Shown here: positions 46,822 through 57,980 of the stretch, in pieces | Layout: every line of letters starts with the position of its first letter | Numbering within the stretch: the stretch's first letter is position 1 | Assembly (NCBI RefSeq): GCF_028372415.1 | Contig: NC_092879.1 | Location: 98,452,857-98,516,856 of the forward strand | Direction of reading: 5' to 3' | DNA: 64,000 nucleotides | Origin: Notamacropus eugenii | Taxonomy: Eukaryota > Chordata > Mammalia > Diprotodontia > Macropodidae | The notes under the pieces: model-generated | Seen by the model: only the letters and a program-made list of their open reading frames with translations | Database searches by the model: none | Told to the model about the DNA's origin: nothing | Program-made: the position numbers and the translations under genes

Positions 46822-46913
46822 CTGCAGCTCAGCTTGAACTGCTTGATGATGTTACTGATCTTCTCGAACCTGTGGACATCACGCTGTTCTTTACACTGGT
46901 AATGGGAAATTAC
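46822..46913 (-). CDS. RRAGB: Rag GTPase exon, residues V213-S243
   Basis: 92 bp, acceptor TCTTTCTCCACAG before GTAATTTCC, donor CTGCAG|GTGAGAG. It encodes [20 protein letters not shown] then [10 protein letters not shown] and two bases of a serine codon (phase 2 end). This is the linker and first part of the C-terminal dimerisation domain. RDVH is the RagA form; human RagB has RDAH as I remember it. The exon is enclosed by two separate tandem repeats, one 6 bp beyond the donor (46688-46815) and one 25 bp before the acceptor (46939-47010). Confidence 0.97.
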
Positions 46914-46938
46914 CTGTGGAGAAAGAGAAAGCAGCCAG

Positions 46939-47010
46939 GATGCCCCGTGAGGTGAGGACGCCCCGTGGGGTGAGGATGCCCCATTGGGTGAGGACACCCC
47001 ATAAGGTGAG
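46939..47010 (+). repeat. 18-bp minisatellite, four units, near an acceptor
   Basis: Four 18-bp units of the type GATGCCCCGTGAGGTGAG with small variations, no gaps. On the gene strand it begins 25 bp upstream of the acceptor for exon 46822-46913, where branch points normally lie. Being a multiple of three it produces an open frame, which is an artefact. Confidence 0.95.
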
Positions 47011-48120
47011 GCCCCTTTTCTACAAACGTCTGTGACCGGAGAGCTTTCCTTCAAGTCTTACATTCCATGCATGACATCAGACAGATACAGCCTCAAGGCC
47101 ACGCTCAGTCTTCTCAATGTCACCTCAAAGTGCCTAGGATCATGCAGTGAGGGAGGAATCAAAGCCTCCAGCTGAGCTGTGGAGGTATAGGCTCCCACTC
47201 ACTTAAGCCACTAACTGCAGGAATCAGGACTATCTCTGGGCCATGTGACCAGAACACACTGAAGGAACACTTTTCTACTATCCCAGAGCCAAATGCTGCC
47301 TGACCCAATCATTTGCAACTACTTGAATCTTGCAGTACTGTTAGGTCTCCCCCCAGAGTCCTTGAGGCCATGGTTTAACATCACCAGTGCATCTTTCCTT
47401 TAGACAAACACTCTTCTCTTGGGGTGCAACCAGCATGCAAGTCATACAGAAGAATGGCTCAGCATTCCGTACGTGCCCCTGAGAGAGGGATAAACCTCAC
47501 ACTTCTCTTTACTTGGGATTCTTGGCTAATGGGGGAGGGGGAGAAAATGGGGATACGGATTAGCAAACAATCCTGAGGACTCCTTGGTAAATGAAGAAAT
47601 GACTTTCTGATAGATCTGAGTCCCTGAAACATAATGTGGAATGACTTGGTTTATCTGCTTCTATAGAGTAGCTATGGAAAATGTCTTCCATGGCCATCCA
47701 AGGTATCCTTGACTTTTTCATGACATAGCTAGCTACTGCCCACGATGGACAAAGACCCCCCCCCCCTGAATAAAATCTGATCCCCTTGGCATAGAAGATC
47801 CAGCCCCCTGCTATTAGCTGCTACCCACGGAAGACCTAGGCACTTCACCCCCCACCACCACCAACTGGGACCCCTGCCCTGGAAATTCCGGGAGTTTGAA
47901 GTAACGTTCTAAGTTTGATAAGTTCTATTCATGAGGCTCAGCTACATAATGGGTTAAATAAACAGGCTTTGGTGGGCAACCATGGGAGGCAAACTCATTT
48001 TAAAACGTTTTTTAATGTCTACTCTAAATGACCAACTGATAAATCCTGCCCATGCTTCCACTGGGGACTGCTTACAATTTACCCAATTTACCCAATTTAA
48101 ACTCTCCTGGTAAAAGGCCT
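47011..48120. other. Intron, nothing recognised
   Basis: Mixed-composition intronic DNA. A C-run at 47756-47767 is the only low-complexity feature. I see no repeat family or gene. Confidence 0.5.
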
Positions 48121-48124
48121 AGAA

Positions 48125-48245
48125 TCGGAAATTTCAAGCTGGAAGGGACCCTAGAAATGTCATTTGATCAATACTACTCATTTTCCAGAAGGGAAACCAA
48201 GGCCCAGACAGGCTCTGTGATTTGTTCCAGGTCATAAAAGGAATG
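48125..48245 (-). mobile_element. MIR-like fragment
   Basis: AGCTGGAAGGGACCCTAGAA, ATTTTCCAGAAGGGAAACCA, GGCCCAGACAGG: the common diverged MIR-related pattern. Confidence 0.45.
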
Positions 48246-48814
48246 GCAGAGGACAGATTTGAAGACCCAAAGGAAATGGAGCAGCTCTACATCCCTAGAA
48301 TACACAAAATCCCTCCCCTCAAGGAACATGTAACTGGCTAGCAGAGGCCAAAAGGCAATCGGGCTATTATTTCCATAAAAGCCCAAGAATGAAGGCCAGA
48401 GTGCCAAAAGTCAGCAGTGAGGAAGGTGCTGCCCACTGTGCAGGCCAGGGGTTCCAGGGAAAGGTGGAAATCTCCGAGCTGTGTCCCTGATGAAGAGCAA
48501 GGAGTGGGGAAAGGGGGGGAATAAAGGGAGTGTTCAAAGCCCTCCTTCTGGTCCCCTCCGTTTTGAGGGGGGAGGGGAGTGAGAAGTAGGTCACAAAGTC
48601 CTTTCAACATTATCTCTGCCAAACACCCAGCCTCCTGGGAACTCCCATTCCCCCCTAATTAAAAACAAGCATATCCCAATCAATTGGCCCTATTCTGGGC
48701 AAAACTAGGAATAAGACAGACAAGGCAGTGGGGCTGAGTCAGAAAAGAACTAGGTTCGTATCTCTCTTGACCCTGGCTGTGTGATCCCAGGGAAGTCATT
48801 TGATCGCTGCTGCG

Positions 48815-48960
48815 GCTCTAATTCCATCTTGACTTGGAAGAGACCTCAGAGGCCATATCTAGTCCAATCTCCCCATCTTATAGCTGAGAAAACTGAGGCT
48901 TCCCTGTAAGTGGCAGAGGTGAGACTAGAATGCAGTTCTCTCTGACTCCAGGCCCAAAGA
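48815..48960 (-). mobile_element. MIR-like fragment
   Basis: TTGGAAGAGACCTCAGAGGC, TCTTATAGCTGAGAAAACTGAGGC-type core (within 48845-48900), GTGGCAGAGGTGAGACTAG. Same kind as 48125-48245. Confidence 0.5.
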
Positions 48961-49379
48961 TAAACTCCTGGCCCACTGGCATCAACTGCAGCTTTGAACC
49001 TGGGCACTGGAGGGTCTTCAGTTAACAAAATCATTTTGTGTTTTTATTGACAAAGAGCAGAAGGAGAGCTAAAGGCCAGCTCAAAGATTTCTCCTGAATA
49101 TCAGAGGATCTGAGCTCATTAGCAGGAAGAGACGTCAAAGCCACCCAATTTCAGTGCATTCAGTGCCAGTCACTAAGTAGGCAGATAACCTTGGTGAAGT
49201 CAAGTCACCAGAGCCTGACTGTCTCCATCTTAGGTACTGAAAGAGCTGGCTTACGTGACCCATGAGCCAGCAGAGATGATCTCTGCAACAGCAGGAAGAA
49301 CCAAGAGGTGCAAGATCATGAGAGAAAGGCAGAGGCTGAGATGTTCATAGGCAGAAAAAGAAAGCAACCTGGTCCTAGA

Positions 49380-50190
49380 ATGGATTACTAAACACCGGTT
49401 GTTAATAAACGTCTAGAAAAGGAAGCAGAGAATCACAAAACCAGCTTGGCTTCAGACAAAACAGATCAGAGCAGACTAAGCTTATTGGGTTTTTTTGGAC
49501 AGGGTCACTAAAGTGATATGAAGGCAAGCTTTGCAGCTGGCAGACCTGAGACCAGGTCCAACCTCTGCCACCTTCTAGCCACCTAGCCCAGTGATCCCGG
49601 AAACTCCGTAAGCCTATAAATTAGGTTCCAGATTAGGGAGGATTGGAGCTCTGCTGGTGGGAAGATGATCCCCAAGAAGGTGGGGCTTTTAGCAAAGCCA
49701 AATGGGACACTGAGGTAGGCCAAGGACAGACTGGAGGGCCAGCTGCAAAAAATAGTCATCAATGGCTCAATGTCAACTTGGAGGAGTTCAAGATTTCCCC
49801 CCACCACAGCGCAATTCAACACAGTTATCAGTAGCTCACAACAAGCCGTGAATGGCATGCTGGCCAAATTCACCAAGGACATTAAACGAGATGTCCCACT
49901 AAATGACCAAGTTGGGCTGAGAAAAGACTGGGCCAAATCAAATCTGATGATGCTTTCCAGAGCTAAGTGACAAGTCTTGCAAGTGGGCCCTAAAAACCAA
50001 GTTCCCAAGGGCACGGGAGGGGTCATCTCAAAAATCTCAAAGGGACTCAGAGTTATCAATAGGGTGATACATGTGGACAGCCGATTCATCGGAGGAGGGC
50101 AACCAGGAGATGGTGAGAAAGATACAGACACCAGGAGGATAAGGGGGAAATCTTCAAGCTGCCGAATGGAAGAGGCGTTGGGCTGGTTCT
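49380..50190 (+). mobile_element. CR1/L3-like LINE remnant
   Basis: Plus-strand sequence resembling the end of a CR1/L3 reverse transcriptase and what follows. It includes AATGGCTCAATGTCAACTTGG, a stretch corresponding to 'VISSS..AVNGMLAKFTKDIK' (49770-49890), and AAAATGACCAAG-like then CTTGCAAGTGGGCCC. Frames are broken. The 182-residue open frame on the opposite strand (49583-50131) is an antisense artefact. Confidence 0.65.
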
Positions 50191-50984
50191 GTTCAGGCCT
50201 GCCGCGGTGAAAAGGCTGCTTGGCTCTGCTGTAGTTTTATTACATTATCTCAAACATACTTTCTATTTGGGGGTCTTACTGTTTAAAAAGTGAACTTTGT
50301 AAAAATGCTAAATTCTAATCTTTTTTCAAAGTATTTCACAAGATTCCACTGAAAACCGAGTTAAGTCTAAAGCAAAAGAAAATAATGAAGAATTTATCAT
50401 CGTGTCTGAAGTGTCGAAACAATTACTGAAAATACACTTCCAAGAAGCTTTGGGCATTTCTTGGTTATAGCTAGATAGAAAGATAGTCACTTTTACCTGT
50501 GGAGAGACAGAGAAGGAGAGTTTTTGGTAAAAAGTAGCAGCTCCTGACAACTGGCAGCATTTCCCCAGAGCTGGCCCTGTGACCCAGAGGTAAAGTTGGC
50601 ACCCTCACTCAGAGCAGACTAATGTGCCTGCTGGCTATATGGATTTTTCATAGTGGATCCTCAGTTTGATCTCCCAGAAAGGGCTGGAAATTCAAATCCT
50701 ATCGTTTGCTGGTGCTGGGGAAAGTCTCAGAACTAAGGAAAAGGTTTTCCTTTCTGGACATTTGATGTTAAGCTCTCGGTGGCATCTCCCACCTAAGGCA
50801 CCCAGATTGAGTGTGAGGCTGGGCAGGAAGGGCATTTAGCTCTTCAGCCACACATCTTTGTGCCTACTGGCTACCAGAACAAGTGAACCAGCTCACTGCA
50901 GGGGAAGCTGAGGCAAAGCAAGGGGAAGGGAGGAAATCCCAGTCAGGGTCACAAAATCTCAGAAGTATCTAGTCCAACCCATCC

Positions 50985-51245
50985 CTCAAATCCCAGACAA
51001 CTGGTCACCTGGCCTCTACTGGAAGCCCTGCAGTGATGCCCATGTCCTGAGCACCCAAGGAAGCTCATTTCACTTTGAGGCTGCTTGGATGATTAGGAAG
51101 GCCTACCCTGTACTTGGAGTCAAAATCTTTCAACTCACCCACTGCCCTCCAGAGGAGATTATGGTTTCAGTTCTACATGAGAGCCCTTCAATTACCTGAA
51201 GGCCTCTGGCATGTTACCTGCCCACTCCTGGGACAAGGAATTCAG
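50985..51245. mobile_element. CR1/L3-like 3' end fragment
   Basis: Has the familiar layout of amniote CR1/L3 tails: TGGCCTCTACTGGAAGCCCT, GTGATGCCCATG, CTCATTTCACTTTGAGGCTG, GAGAGCCCTTCAATTACCTG. Diverged; orientation not certain. Confidence 0.45.
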
Positions 51246-51598
51246 CCTGGGGTCGCAGATTCTCCCACCATCCACCTTGTCAAGCAACGGAGCAACTGAT
51301 CATTCAAAGAAGTTTGGGGAGAAGCTGACTTCCCAGCCTACCTCATGTTTTACACCGCCCACTTTGCCAAAGTGACCCCATCTGCAAAGCGAAGTTACTC
51401 TCTATGTAGATATACACCTCTAAATGTCTAAAATTACTCACTGCTAAAGAAATGTTCAGAGAATCTCACTCTGGTCATCTGCTAGATAACTTGACTTCTG
51501 AAGCAGTGATCCCAGGGAAATGGCCGAGCCCTGACCAGCACCAAGGCTCCCCGCCCCATCATCTTCCTCCACCCCCAATCATCTCCCCCTCATCATCT

Positions 51599-51618
51599 CC
51601 CCCCCCCCCCCCCCCCCC
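51599..51618 (+). repeat. 20-base C homopolymer (G20 in the transcript)
   Basis: Uninterrupted C-run. In the transcript it is a G20 run that begins about 78 nt after the donor of exon 51697-51819. G-runs this close to a 5' splice site often act as splicing enhancers. C20 is also a sequencing risk. Confidence 0.9.
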
Positions 51619-51696
51619 GGTGGGAAACAAGGCTGCCACTGCACCTGCTGCTCAAATACACATATGCCCAATGGCACACATACGCCCCATTCTCAC

Positions 51697-51819
51697 CAGA
51701 AAAGTAGCTCTTTCAAAGAGCAGCACCTCATCCGCTTCGATAATCTGAGCAAAGTTTCTCAGGTTCATTTCCAGCTGCTGAACGTTGGGGATGAGTTGAT
51801 AGACGATACTGGACCAGGC
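51697..51819 (-). CDS. RRAGB: Rag GTPase exon, residues A172-L212
   Basis: 123 bp, acceptor CTCCGGCAG before GCCTGGTCC, donor TTTCTG|GTGAGA; both ends in phase 0. It encodes [20 protein letters not shown] then [20 protein letters not shown] and a leucine: the last helix of the G domain and the linker into the C-terminal domain. NFAQ is the RagA form (human RagB has NFAE as I remember it). A G20 run follows shortly after the donor on the transcript. Confidence 0.97.
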
Positions 51820-52344
51820 CTGCCGGAGGAGAGGAGGAGCACCAGAGCTGAAGTCCTGGCTCTGCCCTTTCAATTGGAGGCTTCAGGAAACCCAAGGCTA
51901 CCTTAGGGGGACATTTATTTGCAAAGGGACAGCCACCATAAAACACAAAGTTTCGCAAAGAGCGGTAGCTGCGGAAACCCAGAGGCCAGGGAGCATTCTA
52001 GTTTAACCAGGCCTGGCTACAAAGATTTTCTTCCCCTTGGCAAGTCCCTAGAGGTAGGATTTCCTTCTTTCACAGAACTCTCCAATAAAGGCTCAGGCTT
52101 TAAGCCTGGGGCCAAAGGTCCACTGGAAGAAGGGAGGGAAAGAATGAAACGGAATAGAAATTAGCCACTGATTGTTACTCCAATTAAAAACTTTTGTTCA
52201 ATTCTGGGATGCCTTCATTAACATTTGGAAGGAAAAAATCCAGGCCACCACAGGTCATTAAAATTCAGCAAGCCCTTTAACTCCTTTAGCGTTGCCTGGG
52301 GGAAAGTGGTGAGCTGGGATGGGAAAGGCAAAACTTTTCTAAAG

Positions 52345-53030
52345 GGGTGTGGGAGGGAGGGGGGGGGAGGGGGAGAGGGAGGGGGGAGAGAGAGAAGGAG
52401 GGAGGCAGAGAGAGAGAGAGAGGGAAAGGGGGAGGAAAAGGGGAGGGGAGGGGAGGGGGGAGAAAGAGAGAGGGAGAGGGAGGGAGAGGGGGAGGGGGAG
52501 GGGGGAGAGAGAAGGAGGGAGGCAGAGAGAGGGAGAGGGAAAGGGGGAGGGGGAGGGAGAGGAGGAGGGGAGGGGAGGGGGGAGAAAGAGAGAGGGAGGG
52601 AGATGGGGAGGGGGAGATGGGGAGGGGAGGGGAAGGGGGAGAGAGAATGTGTGTGTGTACGTGTGTACACACATAATATACACATACTCCCATGTATACC
52701 TACCTATGCATGTAGTGTCTGCAGATTTAGGCGAGACTTCAGAAGGGGGAGGAGGAGGGAGAGAGGAGAGGGAGAGGGGGAGAGGGAGAAGGGGAGAGGG
52801 AGAGGGGGAGAGAAAGAGAGAGGAAGGGGGAGGGGGAGAGGGGGAGGGGAAGGGGGAGAGAGAGAAAGAGAGAGAGAGAGGAAGAGACAGAGAGGGAGAG
52901 GGAGAGGAGGAAGGGGAGGGGGAGGGGGAGTGTGTGTGTGTACACACATAATATACACACACTCCCATGTATACCTACCTATACATGTAGTGGCTGCAGA
53001 TGTAGACGAGACTTCCGAAGGGGGAGGGGA
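52345..53030 (+). repeat. GGGGA/GGGAGA purine blocks in a ~280-bp tandem duplication
   Basis: Two copies of a composite unit. Each has a purine block (G/A only; 52345-52645 and 52745-52930), then a GTGTGTGTAC tract with CACATAATATACACA, CTCCCATGTATACCTACCTA and a unique section ending GCGAGACTTCAGAAGGGGGA or ACGAGACTTCCGAAGGGGGA. The unique sections (about 52690-52750 and 52970-53030) differ by a few bases. On the transcript the purine blocks become long pyrimidine tracts. Open frames of up to 298 residues here are low-complexity artefacts. Confidence 0.92.
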
Positions 53031-53044
53031 GGGAAGGAAGGCAA

Positions 53045-53250
53045 TCTGGGCCGTGCTAAATGCTTTACAAATATTAGCTCGTTTGATCCTCCCCAAAACC
53101 CTGAGAGAAAAGTGTTACTGATTCCCATTTTACAGTTGAAGACACTGCAGCAAACACTGGTGAAGTGACTTGTCTCAGGGTCAGTAAGAGATTGAGGCTG
53201 GATTTGAACTCAGGTTCAAGTGCTCTGTCCACTGTGCCATCTAGCTGTCA
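53045..53250 (-). mobile_element. MIR-like SINE, minus strand
   Basis: TGCTAAATGCTTTACAAATATTAG, CCATTTTACAGTTGAAGACA, GGTGAAGTGACTTG, GATTTGAACTCAGG, CACTGTGCCATCTAGCTG: reverse MIR layout, nearly complete. Confidence 0.8.
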
Positions 53251-53460
53251 GAAGTTCACTGAGGTTAAGCACAAAAAATCCCTGATATTATTAGGAAACT
53301 GTTCAGGTGACCAGTGATGCTTCATTTTCACTCTGGGCCTTCTTTCTCCAAAACTTAGACAAGCCAGGAGTCAGAGTAAGATTTTCACTCTGTTAATTTT
53401 CTCCCATCATTTGGAGATTCCTATTTTCAATTGAGAGAACTCAAGAGAAAAAGTACCAAC

Positions 53461-53556
53461 CTTATAGAGTGTTTCGTCCCAGATAGATGTTCGAAAACAA
53501 GCACATTCCAACGGGCGGGACAACCGTCTCAGGTCTTCCTCGCGTTCCTTAAAAAT
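53461..53556 (-). CDS. RRAGB: Rag GTPase exon, residues I140-K171 (G5 region)
   Basis: 96 bp, acceptor TTTTCTTCAG before ATTTTTAAGG, donor CTATAAG|GTTGGT; both ends in phase 0. It encodes [20 protein letters not shown] then [16 protein letters not shown] is the Rag equivalent of the G5 motif and helps hold the guanine base. CACF is the RagA form (CSCF in human RagB as I remember it). Confidence 0.97.
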
Positions 53557-54689
53557 CTGAAGAAAAGACAAAAAGAAGGATCTAACATGTCTGACCAACA
53601 ATTGTTCCTGTCTTTCCTTGGGGAAACAAACCAAGGATCCAGTGTCAGCAGCTGGTTTTCCTTCTTAAAGGAAATCGAGGTAGGAATGGAGGCGCACTAT
53701 CTCTAGGCCCCCAAAACATGCTACTGGCTAGGACTGAAGTACAATAGCAAGAACTACCCATAAGTGAGGTCAACTCGAAGCTGCCCACTCACCCCTGACT
53801 TGGCCATCCTTTCGTACATGGAAGCGAGTGCAAATTCTTTTAACAGTAAAACTCAGTTCCAGAGACATACCTAGTAATGTTTGTGCCTGAGAGAAGCAGC
53901 AGGAAATATGCCCTCAACTGGCTTGGGAGCTAGGGAGTGGAGGGGCTAAGAGATCCCAGGACACTTCAAAACAAGTGTGAAATGGGAGAAGGAAGTGAGC
54001 CTTTTGGGGAGTGCCCAATTCTAACGAATGGTCTGTTTTAAGTAAGTTCTCAGCCAGTTGCCTCTGGCTGCTGAAGCAGGTGTCACCTAAACGTCCTTCC
54101 TGCTCCCTCCAGCACACTCGTGTTTGTGTCATCCCAATGACTCCCAATGGCTCAGCAGTATTTTACCAACTTGATAGAAGCAGAAAGAGTTCCCACTGTC
54201 TGTCCTTTCCACTGCTGCCCCCAGGGCCAGAGCAACGACAGAGGAGGAAAGGAGGCTCATTTTGCTACTCTGGCCACACTGAGCCAACCCAAGGCTTGAC
54301 CCTCATTCCCCTTTGGAACGGTAATCAATAAAGCAAACCCAGTGCTTCCCTAACATTGAAAGCATCAAGCAAACGAACCTCGATTTCCTCCCCAAGATCT
54401 TTGTGTGCTTCTTTCTGATTGTTTCTCTCTTGTACTCACAATCCCCTAAACTTCATTTGTCGAGGACAGCGCCTCTCCCCAGAGGTGCCCCTACTTTGGC
54501 AGAGGCAGTTATCTCTCCCTCTGCTTTCTCTTGCTCCTTTCTCCTAGGTCAGGAATGAATACTAACTTCTGGAAATAAGACATCTAGGGACCAATCATGT
54601 ACCCCTTCTGTGCCTTGGGGCCTAAGCAGGGCATGAGTGAGTCAGGGGCTAGGCATCTGAGGCCACAAGCTGCCACAGCAGACTTGGTT

Positions 54690-54785
54690 CTTCCTTTTAC
54701 AGATCTTAGGGAACTGAGGCCCACAAAGAAGTGACTTGTCCAAGGTCACACAGGTAACGTGAGCACAGCTTTAGGAAAGCAAATT
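54690..54785 (-). mobile_element. MIR-like fragment
   Basis: CAGATCTTAGGGAACTGAGG, AGAAGTGACTTGTCCAAGGT, CACACAGGTAA: reverse MIR core only. Confidence 0.55.
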
Positions 54786-55389
54786 TTCTGGGTCTCCCAA
54801 TATGATACAAAAGCTGCTATTGGGCTAGTGGGGTCACTGGCCCCAGGTGCCTTTTCCTTCTCCAAATGCAAGCATATGCCTCCTGATACAGAGCGAAAAG
54901 TCTTGGAGAAACAGGTAACAGCAGAGCTCCAGACCTGAGCCTTGTGGAGAACCAAGGGAGCCTGGAACCAAAGGCAAGAATGCCACGGTTTAGCTATGGG
55001 GGCTTCCAGATGTGCACTGCCAAGCAGAGAGCAGAGTAGCTCTGATCCTGACGGCCTCACGGGCCTACAGGTGAAGGCCTCGGAACAGTATCAGTTCCAA
55101 AGCTTCCTGACGGAGCTTTCCATTAGAAAAGAGTTTAGGAAATGCAGTCCCGCTACTGCCTGAGTACTGGGCAGAGATGGCTCCAACTCCAAATATGGTC
55201 ATCAAAGAGCTTCCGGAATACAAGAAGTCCCTTCACAGGCTCAGGCCTGCAGCCAAATGGGCACCTCTTCTGTGGCCTGGCCAGGAGACTGGGATTTGAA
55301 CTTCTGGCTCAGCTTTCTAAAAACACAATGGAGCCATAGAATGTTCTTTTAAGGAAGGAAAGGGGAAGGGAACATGCACTTTTCATGTG

Positions 55390-55615
55390 CCTGTATGTGC
55401 CAATCATTGTGCTAGGAGTTTTTCACAAATATGACCTCATTTGGTTCTCATAACACTGGGGGTGGGGGAGGGTGTTAGGCACTTTTATGATTCCCATTTT
55501 ACTGTTGAACAAACTTAGGGAGACGTTCAGTGACTTGCCCAGGGTTATACAGCTAGGAAGTCCCAGAGGCAGCACTAAAACTCAGGTCTTCCTGCCTCCT
55601 GGCTCAGGGTTCCGT
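55390..55615 (-). mobile_element. MIR-like SINE, minus strand
   Basis: GTGCCAATCATTGTGCTAGG, GACCTCATTTGGTTCTCATA, CCCATTTTACTGTTGAACAA, GTGACTTGCCCAGGGTTATA, AAACTCAGGTCTTCCTGCCT: reverse MIR, most of its length. Confidence 0.75.
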
Positions 55616-55869
55616 GGTGCCCCCTCATTGCCTACAGGCTCTTGGAGGATTGGGAGCAGCAGAAAGAAGGCTGAACGCTGCCTGGGTTTCAGTCCAACCT
55701 CTGCTGCAAGTATTAGCTGTGTGACGTTGGAAGAGTCTCTTCTTTGGGGGCCTCAGCTCCCTAAGATCTGTAAAAGGAGGAGCCAGCTGATGGCCTCAGA
55801 TCCCTCACCTCCTGACTCCCTCCTTTCTGAGCCCCAGGGCACAGAATCAGAGAAGGGACAGAGAAAGGA

Positions 55870-56010
55870 GCTCATTTTGCAGATGAGAAAACTGAGGCCA
55901 ACAGAGGGAAGTGACTTAACCAGAACTGGTGAGTATCTGAGGCTGGATTTGAACTCAGGTCCTCCTGACTCCTGACCCAGAGCTCTAACCACTGCAGCAC
56001 CCCAACTCCT
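55870..56010 (-). mobile_element. MAR1-type SINE fragment, minus strand
   Basis: TTTTGCAGATGAGAAAACTG, GGAAGTGACTTAACCAGAAC, GATTTGAACTCAGGTCCTCC, then CTAACCACTGCAGCACCCC. Confidence 0.75.
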
Positions 56011-56546
56011 AGATTAAGGGGAGACAAAAACAGGCCACAAGCCTAGATATTGGGGGCTCAAGTTAGACTCGTTTGCCTTGGCTGGTTTGTCCATTTTAGA
56101 ATCCAAGGTGAAACCTATCTTGCGAGTGCCCAGGAGTGTTTATTTAGTTAAGGCTTTGAACTAAAACACTTCTTTGTCAAGTTGATCTTAAATTAAATTT
56201 TTGTGGGACCTCAGAATACAACAACCAACATGTATCCCTAATTTCATAAACCTTTCTCTTGTTGTGGCACAGTCCTGGGTTCTAGGTCCTAGTTCCTGGG
56301 CCCCAGCCCCAACCCCAACCCTGACCCCTGACTCCCGATCCCAGAGGAAGTACTGAGCAGACAGGAAGGGAAAGGCCCTTGTCAACCAAGTAACGGTTCT
56401 TTGGCGCCATCACATGGCTGGGCTATCTAACTATCCCCTCTACCCTATGACCAAAATGGAGCTAACAGTACATTGTTCTGCTTACACCTCTTTAAGAGGG
56501 GCCAAGGCATGCCACCAGGCTAGCGACCCGTGCCACAGTTTCTTAC

Positions 56547-56769
56547 CAGGTCCCGCTGGTCCTCCTGAACAAGATCCATTTTGTGCACAAGGCAGAAGAT
56601 CTTGGCATCAGGGGAGTTCTGAAGGATGGCCTCGAGGCAGGACTGGTAGTAATGCATGTCCTTCTCCAGCTCTCGGCTCTCCACATCAAACACATAAATC
56701 AGAACCTCCACGTTGCGGAAAATATTGTCCCGCTGGCTGGTAAAATAGTTCTCCATGAAGGTGTCCTGG
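56547..56769 (-). CDS. RRAGB: Rag GTPase exon, residues G65-L139 (G3-Gln to G4)
   Basis: 223 bp, the largest exon. Acceptor CTTCTCCCCAG before CCAGGACACC, donor GACCTG|GTAAGA. The first base completes Gly65; the next codon is Gln66, the G3-motif glutamine whose change to Leu locks RagA in the GTP state. It then encodes [60 protein letters not shown] and [18 protein letters not shown] (127-130) is the G4 guanine-recognition motif. It ends in phase 0. Identical to the human RagA/B consensus as I remember it. Confidence 0.98.
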
Positions 56770-57239
56770 CTGGGGAGAAGTAGACAGAGAGGATTGATGC
56801 GCCCCAGCTTTGGGGCTCCTATTTACAGTTCACACCACTGCTATAACAGCCATATGTGAAAGGGGGCAGGGATCTCAACTCTGACTCTTAAGACCATAGC
56901 TAAGACTTCTTTCTACAAGGAAATTTATAGAGAAAAGGGAATAACTGGAACACTCCAAGAAGCTGAGGAGCCTCTGGCAGGCCATCCCCAAATATCCCCT
57001 AAAGGTTCCAGTTCCCCATTTTAAATGATTATAGGGATTTAGAGTCTTGCCATTTGGGGCTTTAGGATACAGTCTACACTGTCTGGGCTATCATTTAGCG
57101 GATATAAGTCTTTGATCAGGAATGTAACACTCCTCCCATGGGAGAGGGTGATTTGTTACAAAAATGTGTTTGGCCACATGGCTCCTTAGAACACTCCACG
57201 GGGGAAGGAGGGACTGCTTGAATTGAGAAAACCCTCCAA

Positions 57240-57560
57240 AACTAATAAGGTCAGCCTACTCACTGTGCCCAGAATATCTGATTTTCCTTCCAACCTCCAC
57301 ACCTTTGCTCAGCTGTTACCCCTCCTCCCTACCTCCAGCCAAGCCCTTTCCTTGCCGCTAAAATATGCTACCTCATTCAACTCCTACCTCACTCCCTACA
57401 AGGAGCAGCTCAAGCCCTGCCTTCTTCACCATCCTGCCTCTTGCAACTCCACAAAAGTCTCTCTTCCTCCCTGAAGGCCCACTTTTTCTACTGTTCCCTT
57501 GCATGGCATGGCCTGCTGCTCCAATGTTTCACATGTGCAGGCCTCCCTCATCTTCCTAAG
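57240..57560 (+). mobile_element. L2-like 3' fragment
   Basis: Pyrimidine-rich sequence in the L2 3' style: CCTCCACACCTTTGCTCAGC, ACTCCCTACAAGGAGCAGCT, CTCTCTTCCTCCCTGAAGGC. Diverged; no end structure. Confidence 0.45.
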
Positions 57561-57727
57561 GACATCCCAAGCTCACAGAAGAGGAAGCAGAAGCATCCTC
57601 CACATCCATCCCAACTGGCTTCTATGGCCAGGCTCCCTGAATTTAGCACAGGGCTGAAGAAGACCAAGGAACACTTGGTGAATGACTGTAACGTCACCCT
57701 CCCACCACCTCCTTCTGGATCAGGCAC

Positions 57728-57980
57728 CAGGGAGGCAGCTAAGTAGCGCTGCAGCAGGCAGAGCAATGGGCTGGGAGCCAGGAAGACCTGAGTTCAAATC
57801 CAACCTCATATATGCAGTAGTTGAAGCCTGAGAAAGTCTGTCTCAGTTTCCTCAACTGGAAAAAGGGAGAAATAGTAGTACATGTCTCCCAGGGTGTTGT
57901 GGGGATGAAATGAGTTAATATTTGTAAAGTGTTATAGTGGTTAGCACTATATAAATGCTCATTTCCCTTCCCCTTCCATC
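57728..57980 (+). mobile_element. CORE-SINE (MAR1/MIR variant)
   Basis: GGAGGCAGCTAAGTAGCGCT head, AGACCTGAGTTCAAATCCAA core, then the alternative tail TCCCAGGGTGTTGTGGGGATGA and AATATTTGTAAAGTG ... ATATAAATGCTCATT. Same tail type as 63058-63320. Confidence 0.85.

Noticed and set aside
46688-47010. CRISPR-like array
   Set aside because: Repeats are adjacent without unique spacers and lie in a mammalian intron; these are minisatellites.
46818-47054. Possible coding extension (SSPHGA repeats) upstream of the exon at 46822-46913
   Set aside because: The open frame is due to an 18-bp minisatellite; the acceptor CCACAG and the fit to Rag proteins place the exon start at 46913.
49583-50131. 182-residue minus-strand open frame
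   Set aside because: It lies antisense to a CR1/L3-like LINE remnant and has no recognisable protein features.
52225-53121. 298-residue open frame rich in Arg, Gly and Glu
   Set aside because: It is translation of GGGGA/GAGAGG simple repeats; long frames appear in several frames on both strands of the same block, with no conserved domain.
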